Part shown: positions 42,452-52,109 of the stretch, one piece after another
Numbering within the stretch: position 1 is the first letter of the stretch
How the letters are laid out: the number at the start of each line of letters is the position of its first letter
Assembly (NCBI GenBank): GCA_910579015.1
Contig: CAJTRO010000001.1
Span: forward strand, 1 to 64,000
From: an uncultured Dorea sp.
Lineage (GTDB): Bacteria > Bacillota_A > Clostridia > Lachnospirales > Lachnospiraceae
Reading direction: 5' to 3'
DNA: 64,000 nt
Notes under the pieces: model-generated
Told to the model about the DNA's origin: nothing
Seen by the model: the letters and a program-made list of their open reading frames with translations, nothing else
Database searches by the model: none
Translations under genes and position numbers: made by a program

Positions 42452-45022
42452 ATGAAGTATGTAATTCTAGGCGGCGTCGCTGCCGGAACAAAAGCGGCCG
42501 CCAAGCTGAAACGCTGTGACAGGAACGCTCAGGTCAAGGTCTACACGAAAGGCGGGGATATCTCCTACGCAGGCTGCGGACTTCCCTATTATATCGGCGG
42601 GGATATCCCAACCCGAGAAGCCCTGATCGTCAACACGCCAACGCGCTATTCGGGATTAACCGGCGCCGAGGTATTTACAGGATGCGAAGCCGTCGGCATT
42701 GACAGCGCCGGCAAGACCGTCTCTTTCAAAAAAGCCTCCGGCGGGACATTCACAGAGGACTATGACAAACTGATCATCGCAACCGGCGCCGTGCCTTTTG
42801 TTCCGCCGGTAGACGGAAGAGACCTTCCCGGCGTATTCTGCGTGCGCACCCCTGATGACGCGGTAAATGTACGGGCTTATGCACAGGAGCAGAAATGCCG
42901 TAAAGCTGTTGTCTGCGGGGCTGGCTTTATCGGCCTTGAAGCGGCTGAAAACCTGATGGCTCTCGGCCTTGAGGTAACCACCATCGACGCCGCACCTCAG
43001 ATCATGCCTAACGCTTTCGATGAGGAGATGGCAGACTACGCCAAGAGACAGCTCAAAGCGGCCGGTATGCGCGTGCTGACCTCCGCCGCTCTTGAGAGAA
43101 TCGAAGGGAACGGCAAAGCCGAGAAGGTAATCACCAATAACGGCACCTTCGCCGCAGATCTCGTGATCATGGCGATCGGCGTCCGTCCGGCGACTGCATT
43201 CCTTAACGATTCCGGGATTGAGATGTTCAAAGGAACCATCCTTGTGGACAGCCGGATGAAGACAAACCTGCCGGATGTCTATGCCGTTGGCGACTGCGCC
43301 ATGGTGAAGAATGCCCAGACCGGCAAAGACCAGTGGTCCGCCATGGGCTCTACCGCCAACCTGGCGGCACGTGCCATGGCCAAATCCCTGAACGGCGCAG
43401 GATACGGATACGGCGGATGCCTTGGAACCGGCGTTGTCCGTCTGCTTCCTTCTCTGAACGGCGGACGTACCGGTCTTACAGAAGCACAGGCAAAATCTGC
43501 CGGCTATGACACGGCCTCTGTGACCTGTGTGCTGGATGACAAGGCCCACTACTATCCAGGCGCTTCATCCTTTGTTATCAAGCTGACCGCCGAGACCTCC
43601 ACCAGGAAGCTCCTCGGCATCCAGGTATTTGGCCCGGGCGCCGTAGATAAGATCACAGATACCGCCGTTGTGGGAATCTCTCAGGGTATGAAGCTTGACG
43701 ACTTTGATACCCTCGATTTTGCATATGCACCGCCATTTTCCACCGCGATCCATCCGTTCGTCTCTGCGTGCTATATCCTGGAAAATAAGATCGACGGACT
43801 GCTTGAGTCTATGAGCCCGGCTGAATATGCGGCCGGCATGGCAAAGGGATATACCGTACTGGATGTACAACCCTCCCCGGCGCTTCCTAACGCGCGCTGG
43901 ATCGATCTGGCTTCTGTCAACGCCCCGATCGACGGACTCCCAAAAGATGCAAAGCTTCTGCTCGTGTGTGCAAAGGGCAAGAGAGGCTATTTTCTACAGA
44001 ACCGCCTGAAAGCTTACGGCTATACCGGCACAAAGGTCCTGGAGGGCGGAGCGTTCTTCAATGATGTAAAAGTACCCCGTGACGGCAAAAAGCTGTCTGC
44101 CGATGAGATCAAGCGCGTTAAGGGGCTGGGATGCCTGCAAGATAAGCGGTATGATGATGTGTTCAACGTCCGCGTCATCACCCGGAACGGTAAGCTGACC
44201 TCAGAAGAACAGATGAAGGTTGCGCAGGCGGCCGAGAGATTCGGCTCCGGCGAAGTCACAATGACCACCCGTCTTACTCTTGAGATTCAGGGCGTTAACT
44301 ATGACAATCTGGAACCGCTCTTTGCCTTCCTTGAGGAAGCCGGACTTAAGACCGGCGGAACCGGCTCCAAAGTGCGTCCGGTGGTATCCTGTAAAGGCAC
44401 GACCTGCCAGTACGGCCTTATAGACACCTTCGCACTCTCCGAGAAACTGCACGACCTGTATTACACTGGCTATCACCATGTGTCTCTGCCTCATAAATTC
44501 AAGATTGCCGTGGGCGGATGTCCGAATAACTGTGTAAAACCGGACCTGAACGATCTCGGGATCATCGGCCAGCGTCTGCCGGAGATCGATCTGTCCAAAT
44601 GTAAAGGCTGTAAGACCTGCCAGGTTCAGAACATCTGTCCGATCAAGATCGCCAGTGTAGAGGACGGTAAGCTTCGTATCGCTCCGGATCAGTGCAACCA
44701 TTGCGGACGCTGTATCGACAGATGCCCGTTTGGCGCGGTAACAGAAGCTCTGACCGGCTATAAGGTCTACATAGGAGGACGCTGGGGCAAGAAGGCCGCC
44801 GAAGGACGCGCGTTAGATAAGGTTTTTGCCACAGAAGAAGAAGTTCTTGATCTGGTCGAAAACGCGATCCTGTTCTTCCGTGATGAGGGTATTTCCGGAG
44901 AACGCTTTGCAGATACCGTCGCAAGGCTTGGATTCGACTACGTACAGGATAAACTGCTGAACAGCAGGATTGATAAGAAACAGATTCTTGAGAAAAATGT
45001 AGTTGGGGGCGCCACTTGTTAG
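42452..45022 (+). CDS. CoA-disulfide reductase / rhodanese / sulfite-reductase-like / ferredoxin fusion
   Basis: An 856-residue four-part redox protein. Residues 1 to about 440 form an FAD pyridine nucleotide-disulfide oxidoreductase of the CoA-disulfide reductase type: VILGGVAAGTKAAAKL, the redox Cys in YAGCGLPYYIGG, VVCGAGFIGLEAAENL and VYAVGDCAMV. Residues about 450-540 are rhodanese-like with the catalytic Cys in LLVCAKGKRGYF. Residues about 575-710 are a nitrite/sulfite reductase half-module, with a Cys set in VVSCKGTTCQYG and AVGGCPNNCVKP for a siroheme-linked 4Fe-4S cluster. Residues about 720-775 carry two ferredoxin clusters (CKGCKTCQVQNICP, CNHCGRCIDRCP). It should be cytosolic and handle sulfane sulfur or low-potential electrons; the true substrate is unknown. 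AAAGGAG precedes the ATG. Confidence 0.88.
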   Translation: MKYVILGGVAAGTKAAAKLKRCDRNAQVKVYTKGGDISYAGCGLPYYIGGDIPTREALIVNTPTRYSGLTGAEVFTGCEAVGIDSAGKTVSFKKASGGTFTEDYDKLIIATGAVPFVPPVDGRDLPGVFCVRTPDDAVNVRAYAQEQKCRKAVVCGAGFIGLEAAENLMALGLEVTTIDAAPQIMPNAFDEEMADYAKRQLKAAGMRVLTSAALERIEGNGKAEKVITNNGTFAADLVIMAIGVRPATAFLNDSGIEMFKGTILVDSRMKTNLPDVYAVGDCAMVKNAQTGKDQWSAMGSTANLAARAMAKSLNGAGYGYGGCLGTGVVRLLPSLNGGRTGLTEAQAKSAGYDTASVTCVLDDKAHYYPGASSFVIKLTAETSTRKLLGIQVFGPGAVDKITDTAVVGISQGMKLDDFDTLDFAYAPPFSTAIHPFVSACYILENKIDGLLESMSPAEYAAGMAKGYTVLDVQPSPALPNARWIDLASVNAPIDGLPKDAKLLLVCAKGKRGYFLQNRLKAYGYTGTKVLEGGAFFNDVKVPRDGKKLSADEIKRVKGLGCLQDKRYDDVFNVRVITRNGKLTSEEQMKVAQAAERFGSGEVTMTTRLTLEIQGVNYDNLEPLFAFLEEAGLKTGGTGSKVRPVVSCKGTTCQYGLIDTFALSEKLHDLYYTGYHHVSLPHKFKIAVGGCPNNCVKPDLNDLGIIGQRLPEIDLSKCKGCKTCQVQNICPIKIASVEDGKLRIAPDQCNHCGRCIDRCPFGAVTEALTGYKVYIGGRWGKKAAEGRALDKVFATEEEVLDLVENAILFFRDEGISGERFADTVARLGFDYVQDKLLNSRIDKKQILEKNVVGGATC

Positions 45023-45119
45023 CACGCCTGCCAAAAAATCTTTTTGCATAGCTTACACAGTATTTTGGAGACGGTTGTTCAGAGATATCTTCCCTGAGTC
45101 AGCCGTCTTCCCATTATCA

Positions 45120-46751
45120 CTATACATTTTTATTCCGTATCATATATATCTTGAGCGCCAGATCAATCTCTGTGTGAAGCGTCGCGTCATGCAGATCCAT
45201 TTCAAGTATCTCGCAGATTTTATTAAACCGATATTTTGCTGAGTTATAATGTATAAACAATTGCTCCGAAGCCGCCTTTATATTCCATCCACAGTTTACA
45301 ATCACCTGCAATGTTTCTATCAGCGTAGAATTATGCTGTCTGTCATATTCTTTTAACGGCGCAATGTATTTTCTGCAAAATTCAACCGCCTCCTCCTGAT
45401 CTGAAACGGAAAACAAAACCTTGAATATCCCCAGCTGCTCGTAAAACATGATACAGTCAAACCGCTGAAGCTGGTAGATAATCTGTATAACATTCTTCGC
45501 CTGCTCAAAACTCTGATGAATATTAATTACATCGTCAATATATGCTCCTACAGCCATTGAAACAGTAAAGGGAACGCTGCCTGCAAGATTCCCCCGCAGT
45601 TCTGAAAAGACCTTCTCAAGTACCGGTCTGGCAGACGCAGCTTCCTTTCCCGGAAGGAGAAATGATATAAAGTCGCTCTGCTGATAGTATTTGGCATTTG
45701 AAAAGAAGCGTGTCATACAGGAGATGGACGTATCAAATATGTGCTCTGTGTACGTCCGCAGCTTATTATTCGTATCTGAATCCAGTTTCTGTAAATAATG
45801 CTTTTTGATATTATTGATATCTATGATAACCACACACCCGCCGCCGCTTAGATTCCATCCATAGAGCAGAGATCTGGTCTGGATCTCTTCCCGCGTCTTA
45901 ACATTGTGAAACATCAGATCCTCAACAAAAGAAGAATTATACTTCTCTTCGATAAGGTTCGTACTGATGAGCACCTGCATCCGCAGAATGATAACAACAC
46001 CCGCATTCTCAACCGCAGTCTTAAATATACTGTTCTCCCACTCACTTTTCTCCGCCGATTCTTTCTGTTCCCTGAGGATAAATATATAGCCGAACCGGCG
46101 CTTCTTATTATTGACGGTAAACTGTTCAAAATCCTCTGTCTCTGCGAGCTTAGACAGACTCTCACTGAAGGACAGACTTCGCAGAGACAGGAATTCAGGC
46201 TGCGTATTGTCTGAAAAATATATATTCTTAAACACCGTATCTACGTAGGCCGTGGGGCGGTGGATCAGTGAACTTAGAGTCTTCAGGATCTCTGGTATGG
46301 TATTGTCATTGATTGCCAGAGTTGTGAACTTCTCATGGATAAGACTTGCTTCCTTAAGTTCCGCAGCCTGACTGACGATAATGCTGGACAGCGCAGGTGT
46401 GATAATGTCTGCAAAGGAATATTTCCCCGGACAGAAAATGAGTGGAAAATCACATGCATCAGACAGGTCGATGGCTCTCTTAGGCACTTCCTTCAGATAG
46501 CGCCCCGTCTTGACAAACAACGCGCTGGCGTTGCGTGAAATCAGCTTTTCCACAAACTCACAGAAGGAAGCGTCGCTGTCTCTGAACGCATAAGTAGTCG
46601 TGATCACTACCTCGTTGCCGTTCAGCCAGTTAAATCCGTCGGGCGTATCGATCACCGTAACCGTGGATATCTTCCGGTGAAGCCCCAGTTCTCCTGATAT
46701 CACCTTGAATCCTGACAATGACGGGACCTGTAATAACTCATAAACTGTCAT
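45120..46751 (-). CDS. PucR family transcriptional regulator
   Basis: A 543-residue regulator. The N-terminal PucR/purine-catabolism-type domain (about 1-120) reads TVYELLQVPSLSGFKVISGELGLHRKISTVTVIDTPDGFNWLNGNEVVITTTY. A GGDEF-like central part (about 290-420) and the C-terminal PucR HTH (STLIETLQVIVNCGWNIKAASEQLFIHYNSAKYRFNKICEIL, about 480-535) follow. It is divergent from the DUF5058/M20 operon and is therefore its probable activator, with the amidohydrolase substrate or product as the inducer. This is inferred from position. Confidence 0.88.
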   Translation of the reverse strand: MTVYELLQVPSLSGFKVISGELGLHRKISTVTVIDTPDGFNWLNGNEVVITTTYAFRDSDASFCEFVEKLISRNASALFVKTGRYLKEVPKRAIDLSDACDFPLIFCPGKYSFADIITPALSSIIVSQAAELKEASLIHEKFTTLAINDNTIPEILKTLSSLIHRPTAYVDTVFKNIYFSDNTQPEFLSLRSLSFSESLSKLAETEDFEQFTVNNKKRRFGYIFILREQKESAEKSEWENSIFKTAVENAGVVIILRMQVLISTNLIEEKYNSSFVEDLMFHNVKTREEIQTRSLLYGWNLSGGGCVVIIDINNIKKHYLQKLDSDTNNKLRTYTEHIFDTSISCMTRFFSNAKYYQQSDFISFLLPGKEAASARPVLEKVFSELRGNLAGSVPFTVSMAVGAYIDDVINIHQSFEQAKNVIQIIYQLQRFDCIMFYEQLGIFKVLFSVSDQEEAVEFCRKYIAPLKEYDRQHNSTLIETLQVIVNCGWNIKAASEQLFIHYNSAKYRFNKICEILEMDLHDATLHTEIDLALKIYMIRNKNV

Positions 46752-46993
46752 TAAAAATATTTCCTTTCCTCAACCTTAATATTTTTATATGTTAGATATA
46801 TTATAAAACATTTTAAAAATTATGTACTTGTACCTGTGATATAAAATGAAAGCACAAAAATTGTACGATAAATATAAAAAACAGTTTTCATATACAAATT
46901 CAAAGGGACGGCTTTAGCCCGCAGGCATATATATTTTGAATCATTCCAGTGCTAGACTATTAAGTAACAAAAATACAAAGGAGAGAGGAATTT
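46752..46993. promoter_or_regulatory. Divergent control region between PucR and DUF5058 genes
   Basis: AT-rich 242-bp divergent region. The right-hand gene has AAAGGAGAGAGG before its ATG. Possible promoter words (for example TAGACTATTAAG near 46956) are present, but I cannot assign -35/-10 pairs or a PucR-binding site with confidence. Confidence 0.4.
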
Positions 46994-47704
46994 ATGGATT
47001 ATGTAAAAATCTCAAACTCATTTACCGTGTACCTCCTGTGCGGAATCACGGTGGTAATCGCCCTTCTACAGGCTGTTCTTTATATCAGAATGGCCCGGAA
47101 AATGACGGTTAAGGCAAATATCCCGGCAGCGGTTCCAAAGCAGGCTTTCCGTGTCGGCCTTATCTCGGCGATCGGGCCTGCCCTTGGTGTGTTCATCGTA
47201 ATGGTAGGACTTATGTCTTCTATCGGCGGACCGATGGCGTGGATGCGTCTTTCCATTATTGGTGCGGCGCCTACAGAGCTTACGGCCGCAACCCTGGGGG
47301 CGGAGGCGGCCGGAGCAGAACTTGGGGGTGCCGGCTTTACGCTGAATGTGATGGCGATCACCTGGTTCGTAATGGCGCTTAACGGAGCCGGATGGCTGGT
47401 CGTGACAGGCTGCTTTACGCCGGCACTCGAGAAGGTCCGCGATAAGATGTCCGGCGGTGATTCGAAGTGGCTGGTTGCATTAAGCGGAGCATGTTCCATC
47501 GGTATTTTCGGTTACCTGAACGCGAACGACATTGCGAAGGGCATTGGAAATGCATCGGCAGTTATCGGCGGTATCATCTCTATGGCCCTTCTGCAAAAAT
47601 TTGTAGTACCGAAATATCCGAAAATCAAAGAATATACTTTGGGAATGGCGATGATTCTCGGAATGGCGTGCGGAATTATCTATGACATGACGGCAGGCAT
47701 ATAG
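46994..47704 (+). CDS. DUF5058 family membrane protein
   Basis: A 236-residue membrane protein with about six helices of the DUF5058 family: YVKISNSFTVYLLCGITVVIALLQAVLYIRMARK at the start, then AFRVGLISAIGPALGVFIVMVGLMSSIGGPMAWMRLSIIGAAPTELTAATLG. It is the first gene of a unit with a second membrane protein and an M20 amidohydrolase, and the two membrane proteins very likely form one transporter. Nothing in the sequence shows the substrate. The amidohydrolase suggests an N-acyl or amide-linked compound. Confidence 0.82.
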   Translation: MDYVKISNSFTVYLLCGITVVIALLQAVLYIRMARKMTVKANIPAAVPKQAFRVGLISAIGPALGVFIVMVGLMSSIGGPMAWMRLSIIGAAPTELTAATLGAEAAGAELGGAGFTLNVMAITWFVMALNGAGWLVVTGCFTPALEKVRDKMSGGDSKWLVALSGACSIGIFGYLNANDIAKGIGNASAVIGGIISMALLQKFVVPKYPKIKEYTLGMAMILGMACGIIYDMTAGI

Positions 47705-47715
47705 GAGGGAAGGAA

Positions 47716-48384
47716 ATGGATAATAAGAGTTTGATGAAGGAATGGAAAAGGGGAAGTATACGGATTGGCTCCCCAACAAATCTCCTTGCGGCGTTTACCG
47801 CATTTCTGCCGGCTGTCTGGCTGTGTATTACATATGATTGCTGGCCGGATCCAAAGGTTGTGCTGGCCGGTTGGGGAATGGTTGCATTATCTTTTGGAGC
47901 GTTCTATGTAGTAGAACCTGTATCTTACTATGCGGCACTTGGTATGACGGGAACATATCTGAGTTTTCTGTCGGGTAATATCGGGAATATGCGTGTACCC
48001 TGTGCGACGATGGCACTTGAAGTAACTGACAGCGAGACCGGCTCCATCCAGGCTGAGGTCGTCTCTACTATGGCGATCTGCGGTTCGATCATCACTAATC
48101 TCGTTGCGACAACGGCGGCTGTATTCTTAGGAGCGACCATAGTGGCTGTTCTTCCGGAATTTATCGTTGCCGGACTTACAAAATACGCGGCGTCCGCAAT
48201 CTTCGGTGCCACTTTCGCGACATATGCGCTGAAATACCCGAAGGTAGCAGTATTTGGAATAGGTGTGCCGCTGATCTTAAAATATACGATTGCACCTCAG
48301 GCATGGATTCTTATTGTAGTCGCAGTATTCGGAAGCCTTGCATGGGCAAGAGTATTATACACACGTGAAAATAAAAAAGCATAG
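47716..48384 (+). CDS. Partner membrane protein of DUF5058
   Basis: A 222-residue protein with about six helices (about residues 22-40, 47-65, 75-90, 115-145, 150-165, 185-210). I know no named function for it. It begins 11 bp after the DUF5058 stop codon with GGAGGGAAGG before the ATG. Its conserved-looking GNIGNMRVPCATMALEV and SETGSIQAEVVSTMAICGSI segments lie in cytosolic or re-entrant loops. Constant pairing with DUF5058 would make it the second half of a heteromeric transporter. Confidence 0.75.
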   Translation: MDNKSLMKEWKRGSIRIGSPTNLLAAFTAFLPAVWLCITYDCWPDPKVVLAGWGMVALSFGAFYVVEPVSYYAALGMTGTYLSFLSGNIGNMRVPCATMALEVTDSETGSIQAEVVSTMAICGSIITNLVATTAAVFLGATIVAVLPEFIVAGLTKYAASAIFGATFATYALKYPKVAVFGIGVPLILKYTIAPQAWILIVVAVFGSLAWARVLYTRENKKA

Positions 48385-48412
48385 GCTTATATTTGATTGG
48401 GAGGATATCAGA

Positions 48413-49597
48413 ATGAATTTGTGGAAAGAATGTGAAGCATTGCAGGACGGACTGGTTCAGATGAGAAGAGAACTGCACCAAATTCCGGAGGTCGGTAAGA
48501 TGCTTCCAAAGACACAGCAATACGTAATAAAAGAACTGGAAAAGCTTGGAATCCCTTACCGCTGTTCGAAAACCGACAGCAGCATTATCGCAGATATCAC
48601 CGGAGGCAGGCCGGGCAGGACCGTTGCACTTCGTGCAGACATGGACGCACTTGCCATACAGGAAGCAACCGGAGTGGATTACATTTCCACTCATGAAGGA
48701 TGTATGCACGCCTGTGGACACGACGCCCACACGGCAATGCTCCTTGGCGCGGCCAGGGTACTATGCCGTCATAAGGAAGAATTATGCGGAAATGTCCGGC
48801 TTCTGTTCCAGACAGCAGAAGAATTGTCAAAAGGCGCCCAGATCATGATCGAGGACGGAGCGATGGACGGCGTGGATGCTGTATTCGGACAGCATATCGG
48901 CACGATCATTGACAAGACCGCTCCATCGGGAACTATTATCGTCGTACCCGGATGCTGTATGGCTTCCTTTGACCGATTTGTGATCAGGGTACACGGAAAG
49001 GGCTGTCATGGTTCATCACCGGAAAAAGGTGTTGATCCGATCAACATTGCCTCTCACATTGTAATCTCCCTGGAAGAGATCATTGCAAGAGAAATTGCCG
49101 CGACAAAGCCCGCAGTTACCACCATTGGTTCTGTACACGGCGGTAATGTATATAATGTTATCCCTGAAACTGTAACGATTGAAGGAACAATCCGAGCACT
49201 GGAAGAAGACATAAGACAGTATCAGGCAAAACGTATCCAGGAGATTGCCTGCGGCGTGGCGGCCGCTTTCGGAGGCCGCGCCGAAGTAGAGATTGACTGG
49301 GGCGCGCCTCCGGTCGTGAATCATGACGAGATGGCAGCACTGGCGGCCGATGCGGCCAGAGATATTGCTGACGGGGAGCATGTTATCGTCTCCATTCCGG
49401 CTCCGAATATGGGCGGAGAAGATTTCGCATATTATCTCCAGAAGGCACCCGGAGCATTCTGCTTCCTCAGTTCGTCAGATGCAGAGAAACATACAGACGT
49501 TCCACATCATAATCCAAAGTTTAACATTGATGAAGACGTATTGTACAAAGGATCTGCTTTATTTGTTGAAATAGTAGAAAGGTTTTTAAACCGATAA
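48413..49597 (+). CDS. M20 family amidohydrolase
   Basis: A 394-residue M20/peptidase D-type amidohydrolase (N-acyl-amino-acid or hippurate-hydrolase like). Metal ligands are visible: ALRADMDAL, MHACGHDAHTAMLLGAARVL, LFQTAEELSKGAQIM and the His in GADFA-like GGEDFAYYLQKAP and VPHHNPKFN. The lid domain spans about residues 180-290. The ATG at 48413 follows GGGAGG. It completes the operon with the two membrane proteins, suggesting import then hydrolysis of an acylated amino compound. Confidence 0.9.
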   Translation: MNLWKECEALQDGLVQMRRELHQIPEVGKMLPKTQQYVIKELEKLGIPYRCSKTDSSIIADITGGRPGRTVALRADMDALAIQEATGVDYISTHEGCMHACGHDAHTAMLLGAARVLCRHKEELCGNVRLLFQTAEELSKGAQIMIEDGAMDGVDAVFGQHIGTIIDKTAPSGTIIVVPGCCMASFDRFVIRVHGKGCHGSSPEKGVDPINIASHIVISLEEIIAREIAATKPAVTTIGSVHGGNVYNVIPETVTIEGTIRALEEDIRQYQAKRIQEIACGVAAAFGGRAEVEIDWGAPPVVNHDEMAALAADAARDIADGEHVIVSIPAPNMGGEDFAYYLQKAPGAFCFLSSSDAEKHTDVPHHNPKFNIDEDVLYKGSALFVEIVERFLNR

Positions 49598-49612
49598 ATA
49601 TTGTCCCCCTGC

Positions 49613-49643
49613 GGGCAGAAAGCATCAGCTTTCTGCCCTTTCT
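49613..49643 (+). terminator. Terminator of DUF5058-M20 operon
   Basis: GGGCAGAAAG (49613-49622) pairs with CTTTCTGCCC (49629-49638) across a six-base loop, followed by TTTCT. It lies 16 bp after the amidohydrolase stop codon. Confidence 0.82.
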
Positions 49644-49727
49644 CATGTCATTTCCAATAATCTGACAAGAATATGATTGCAGTCACAGACCATGGTATGA
49701 TATAGTCGATACAAAGGAGGGTATGTC

Positions 49728-51077
49728 ATGACAAAAGATAAAACCATAAAAAATCAGATCACAGAAGGAGTAATCTGGCGTCAGCTGTTGATCTTCTTCT
49801 TCCCGATCGTGATCGGAACATTGTTCCAACAGCTTTATAATACGGTGGACGCCGTTATCGTGGGCCGGTTCGTGGGGAAACAGGCTCTCGCCAGCGTCGG
49901 CGGTTCTGCGGCAGTGTTGTCCAATCTGATCATCGGCTTCTTCACCGGTCTGTCCGCCGGAGCGGCCGTGATCATCTCCCAGCACTATGGCGCGAGAAAT
50001 TCAAGGAGTCTCCATGAGAGCCTTCATACAGCCTACGCATTTTCCATCATTGCAAGTCTTTTTATTGCTGTCTTCGGATGGTTTCTGACACCCGGGCTTC
50101 TGACGATCATGAAGACGCCTGCCGATGTTCTGACCGATTCCATCCTATATCTCAGGATCTACTTTCTGGGAATGATCGCTGTCCTCGTATTTAACATGGG
50201 TTCGGGGATCATGCGGGCAATCGGGGATTCTCGCCGTCCCCTCAATTACCTGATCATCTGCTGTCTCTTAAATATCGTGCTGGATATCATTATGGTTCTG
50301 ATCTTCCATCTGGGCATCGCCGGAGTCGCCATTGCAACCGTTATCTCCCAGGCTGTCAGCGCCCTCCTGGTCACCAGAGCTCTGATGAAGGATTACGATG
50401 TGCTGAAACTTACGCTTTCTGCCATCCGCATCTCGCCGTTCATGCTAAGATCCGAACTGCGTATCGGTTTCCCAAGCGGACTACAGTCCTGCATGTACGG
50501 AATCACCAATATCATCATCCAGGCCGCCGTAAACGGCTTTGGCACGGATCCCGCGGCGGCATGGGCCGCATACGGGAAGATTGATGCAATCTTCTGGACT
50601 GTGTGCGGGGCTTTCGGCATCGCGATCACAACATTCTCTGGACAGAATTATGGCGCCAGACGATATGACCGGATATTCAAGAGCGTCCGCATCTGCCTCG
50701 CAATGTCTCTTGGCGTGTGCGGGCTCCTGCTGACCTTCCTGATGATCTTCTGTCGTCCGCTGTTCCATATATTTACGACAGATATGAACGTTGTGGTCAT
50801 CGGGGTATATATGCTGCGCTATATCACGCCCAGCTATATCATCTTTGTATTCATCGAGATACTCTCCGGAGCCCTGCGCGGAATCGGCGACGTACTGTTC
50901 CCCACTCTGATCACCCTGGGCGGAGTGTGCTGTGTGCGCCTTCCCTGGATCCTTCTGGTCGTTCCAAGGAGACACGAGCTCTGGACCATACTGGTCAGCT
51001 ATCCCATGTCATGGGCGGTTACCGCGGTACTGCTTATCCTGTACTATTTCTACAGGAAAAAACGTCTTGCACTGTAA
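49728..51077 (+). CDS. MATE family efflux transporter
   Basis: A 449-residue MATE exporter with 12 predicted helices. FFPIVIGTLFQQLYNTVDAVIVGRFVGKQALASVGGSAA and NMGSGIMRAIGDSRRPLNYLI are typical of the DinF/NorM-like branch. AAAGGAGGG precedes the ATG. It is transcribed alone. It is not closely related to the MATE at 295-1656; the two share only family-level motifs. Confidence 0.9.
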   Translation: MTKDKTIKNQITEGVIWRQLLIFFFPIVIGTLFQQLYNTVDAVIVGRFVGKQALASVGGSAAVLSNLIIGFFTGLSAGAAVIISQHYGARNSRSLHESLHTAYAFSIIASLFIAVFGWFLTPGLLTIMKTPADVLTDSILYLRIYFLGMIAVLVFNMGSGIMRAIGDSRRPLNYLIICCLLNIVLDIIMVLIFHLGIAGVAIATVISQAVSALLVTRALMKDYDVLKLTLSAIRISPFMLRSELRIGFPSGLQSCMYGITNIIIQAAVNGFGTDPAAAWAAYGKIDAIFWTVCGAFGIAITTFSGQNYGARRYDRIFKSVRICLAMSLGVCGLLLTFLMIFCRPLFHIFTTDMNVVVIGVYMLRYITPSYIIFVFIEILSGALRGIGDVLFPTLITLGGVCCVRLPWILLVVPRRHELWTILVSYPMSWAVTAVLLILYYFYRKKRLAL

Positions 51078-51111
51078 AAACATACCGCACTGTTTCACAG
51101 ATGAAATATCT

Positions 51112-51158
51112 AAAAAAGGGATGCTGCAAAAATCATCTCTGAATTCTGCAACATCCCT
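51112..51158 (-). terminator. Terminator of HAD hydrolase gene
   Basis: AGGGATG-C-TGCA (51117-51128) pairs with TGCA-A-CATCCCT (51147-51158). On the minus strand it is followed by TTTTTTAG. It terminates the HAD gene and stands opposite the end of the MATE gene. Confidence 0.75.
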
Positions 51159-51215
51159 GTAATGGATTGTCTTCTCATCTGTATGCTGTATATTCTGTAT
51201 GAACGCCGGCATATA

Positions 51216-52040
51216 TCATATCACTACATGCTCCTTAAGCCACTTCGCAACGCCGTTCTCCTCGTTACTGTCTATCACTCCGTCAGCGGCCGCCTTAAGC
51301 TCGTCCACTGCATTCTCTACCGCATAGCATTCGTCGGATATCTCGAACATGGGGATATCGTTAACTGCGTCTCCAAAAGATACCACCCTGTCACATCCCT
51401 TGATCTGCTTAAGCTTCTGGACTGCCTCTGCTTTCGATACCTTCGCCGGCATGATCTCGCACCAGTATTCCGGCCGATAAAGCTCCTGCTGAAAGGTACA
51501 ACGGAATCTCGCGTCTTTTGAGAAGATATCATACACCGGCTGTATCTCCTCCTGCTCTCCGATACAGCTAAAATAGAACATATCTCCCTGATACAATTCT
51601 TCCTTAGATGTAACCGGGCGCAGCCGTCTGTCGCCTTTCCGGTTATCCAGGTATCTGCGGATCCCCTCATTCTCCCTGGATACGATCCATGAAACCTTCT
51701 CCACGCCCTCCACAAAAGAGTAGACCAGCGGACAGACGTCAATCCGCTCCAATGCATCCCTCACCTGGTCCATCTCTTCTTTACAGAAGCTTTCTCTGGA
51801 TAAGATCTCGCCGGTAGACGGATTGAGAATAAATGCACCGTTATATGCGATCACAGGAATGTCCGTGGTCAACCCCCGCGTGACAATGGATGCGGAGGTA
51901 AATGATCTCGCCGTCGCATAGGTGAATATCATGCCCGCTTCTACCAGATCATTGATAACCTGAATACTCTTTGGATCGATCTGTTCCTGCCTGTTCAGTA
52001 ACGTGCCGTCTAAGTCAGTTACATATAAGGTCTTCTCCAT
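51216..52040 (-). CDS. Cof-type HAD-IIB phosphatase
   Basis: A 274-residue HAD hydrolase of the Cof/IIB class. Motif I is VTDLDGTLLN, motif II TYATARSF, motif III the Lys in PAKVSKAEAVQKL and motif IV SFGDAVNDIPMFE. Members dephosphorylate sugar phosphates or flavin and pyridoxal phosphates; the substrate is unassigned. GGAGGG precedes the ATG. It lies downstream of the exopolysaccharide operon on the same strand but is probably separate. Confidence 0.9.
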   Translation of the reverse strand: MEKTLYVTDLDGTLLNRQEQIDPKSIQVINDLVEAGMIFTYATARSFTSASIVTRGLTTDIPVIAYNGAFILNPSTGEILSRESFCKEEMDQVRDALERIDVCPLVYSFVEGVEKVSWIVSRENEGIRRYLDNRKGDRRLRPVTSKEELYQGDMFYFSCIGEQEEIQPVYDIFSKDARFRCTFQQELYRPEYWCEIMPAKVSKAEAVQKLKQIKGCDRVVSFGDAVNDIPMFEISDECYAVENAVDELKAAADGVIDSNEENGVAKWLKEHVVI

Positions 52041-52109
52041 AAGCCCTCCATTCTCCGCAGATACATTTCTGATTCTTTCCTGAGCCTCTAATCCTGCTTA
52101 AGCCTGATC

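Noticed and set aside
42656..43549. 297-residue minus-strand frame
   Set aside because: Antisense shadow of the CoA-disulfide reductase module; no family resemblance.
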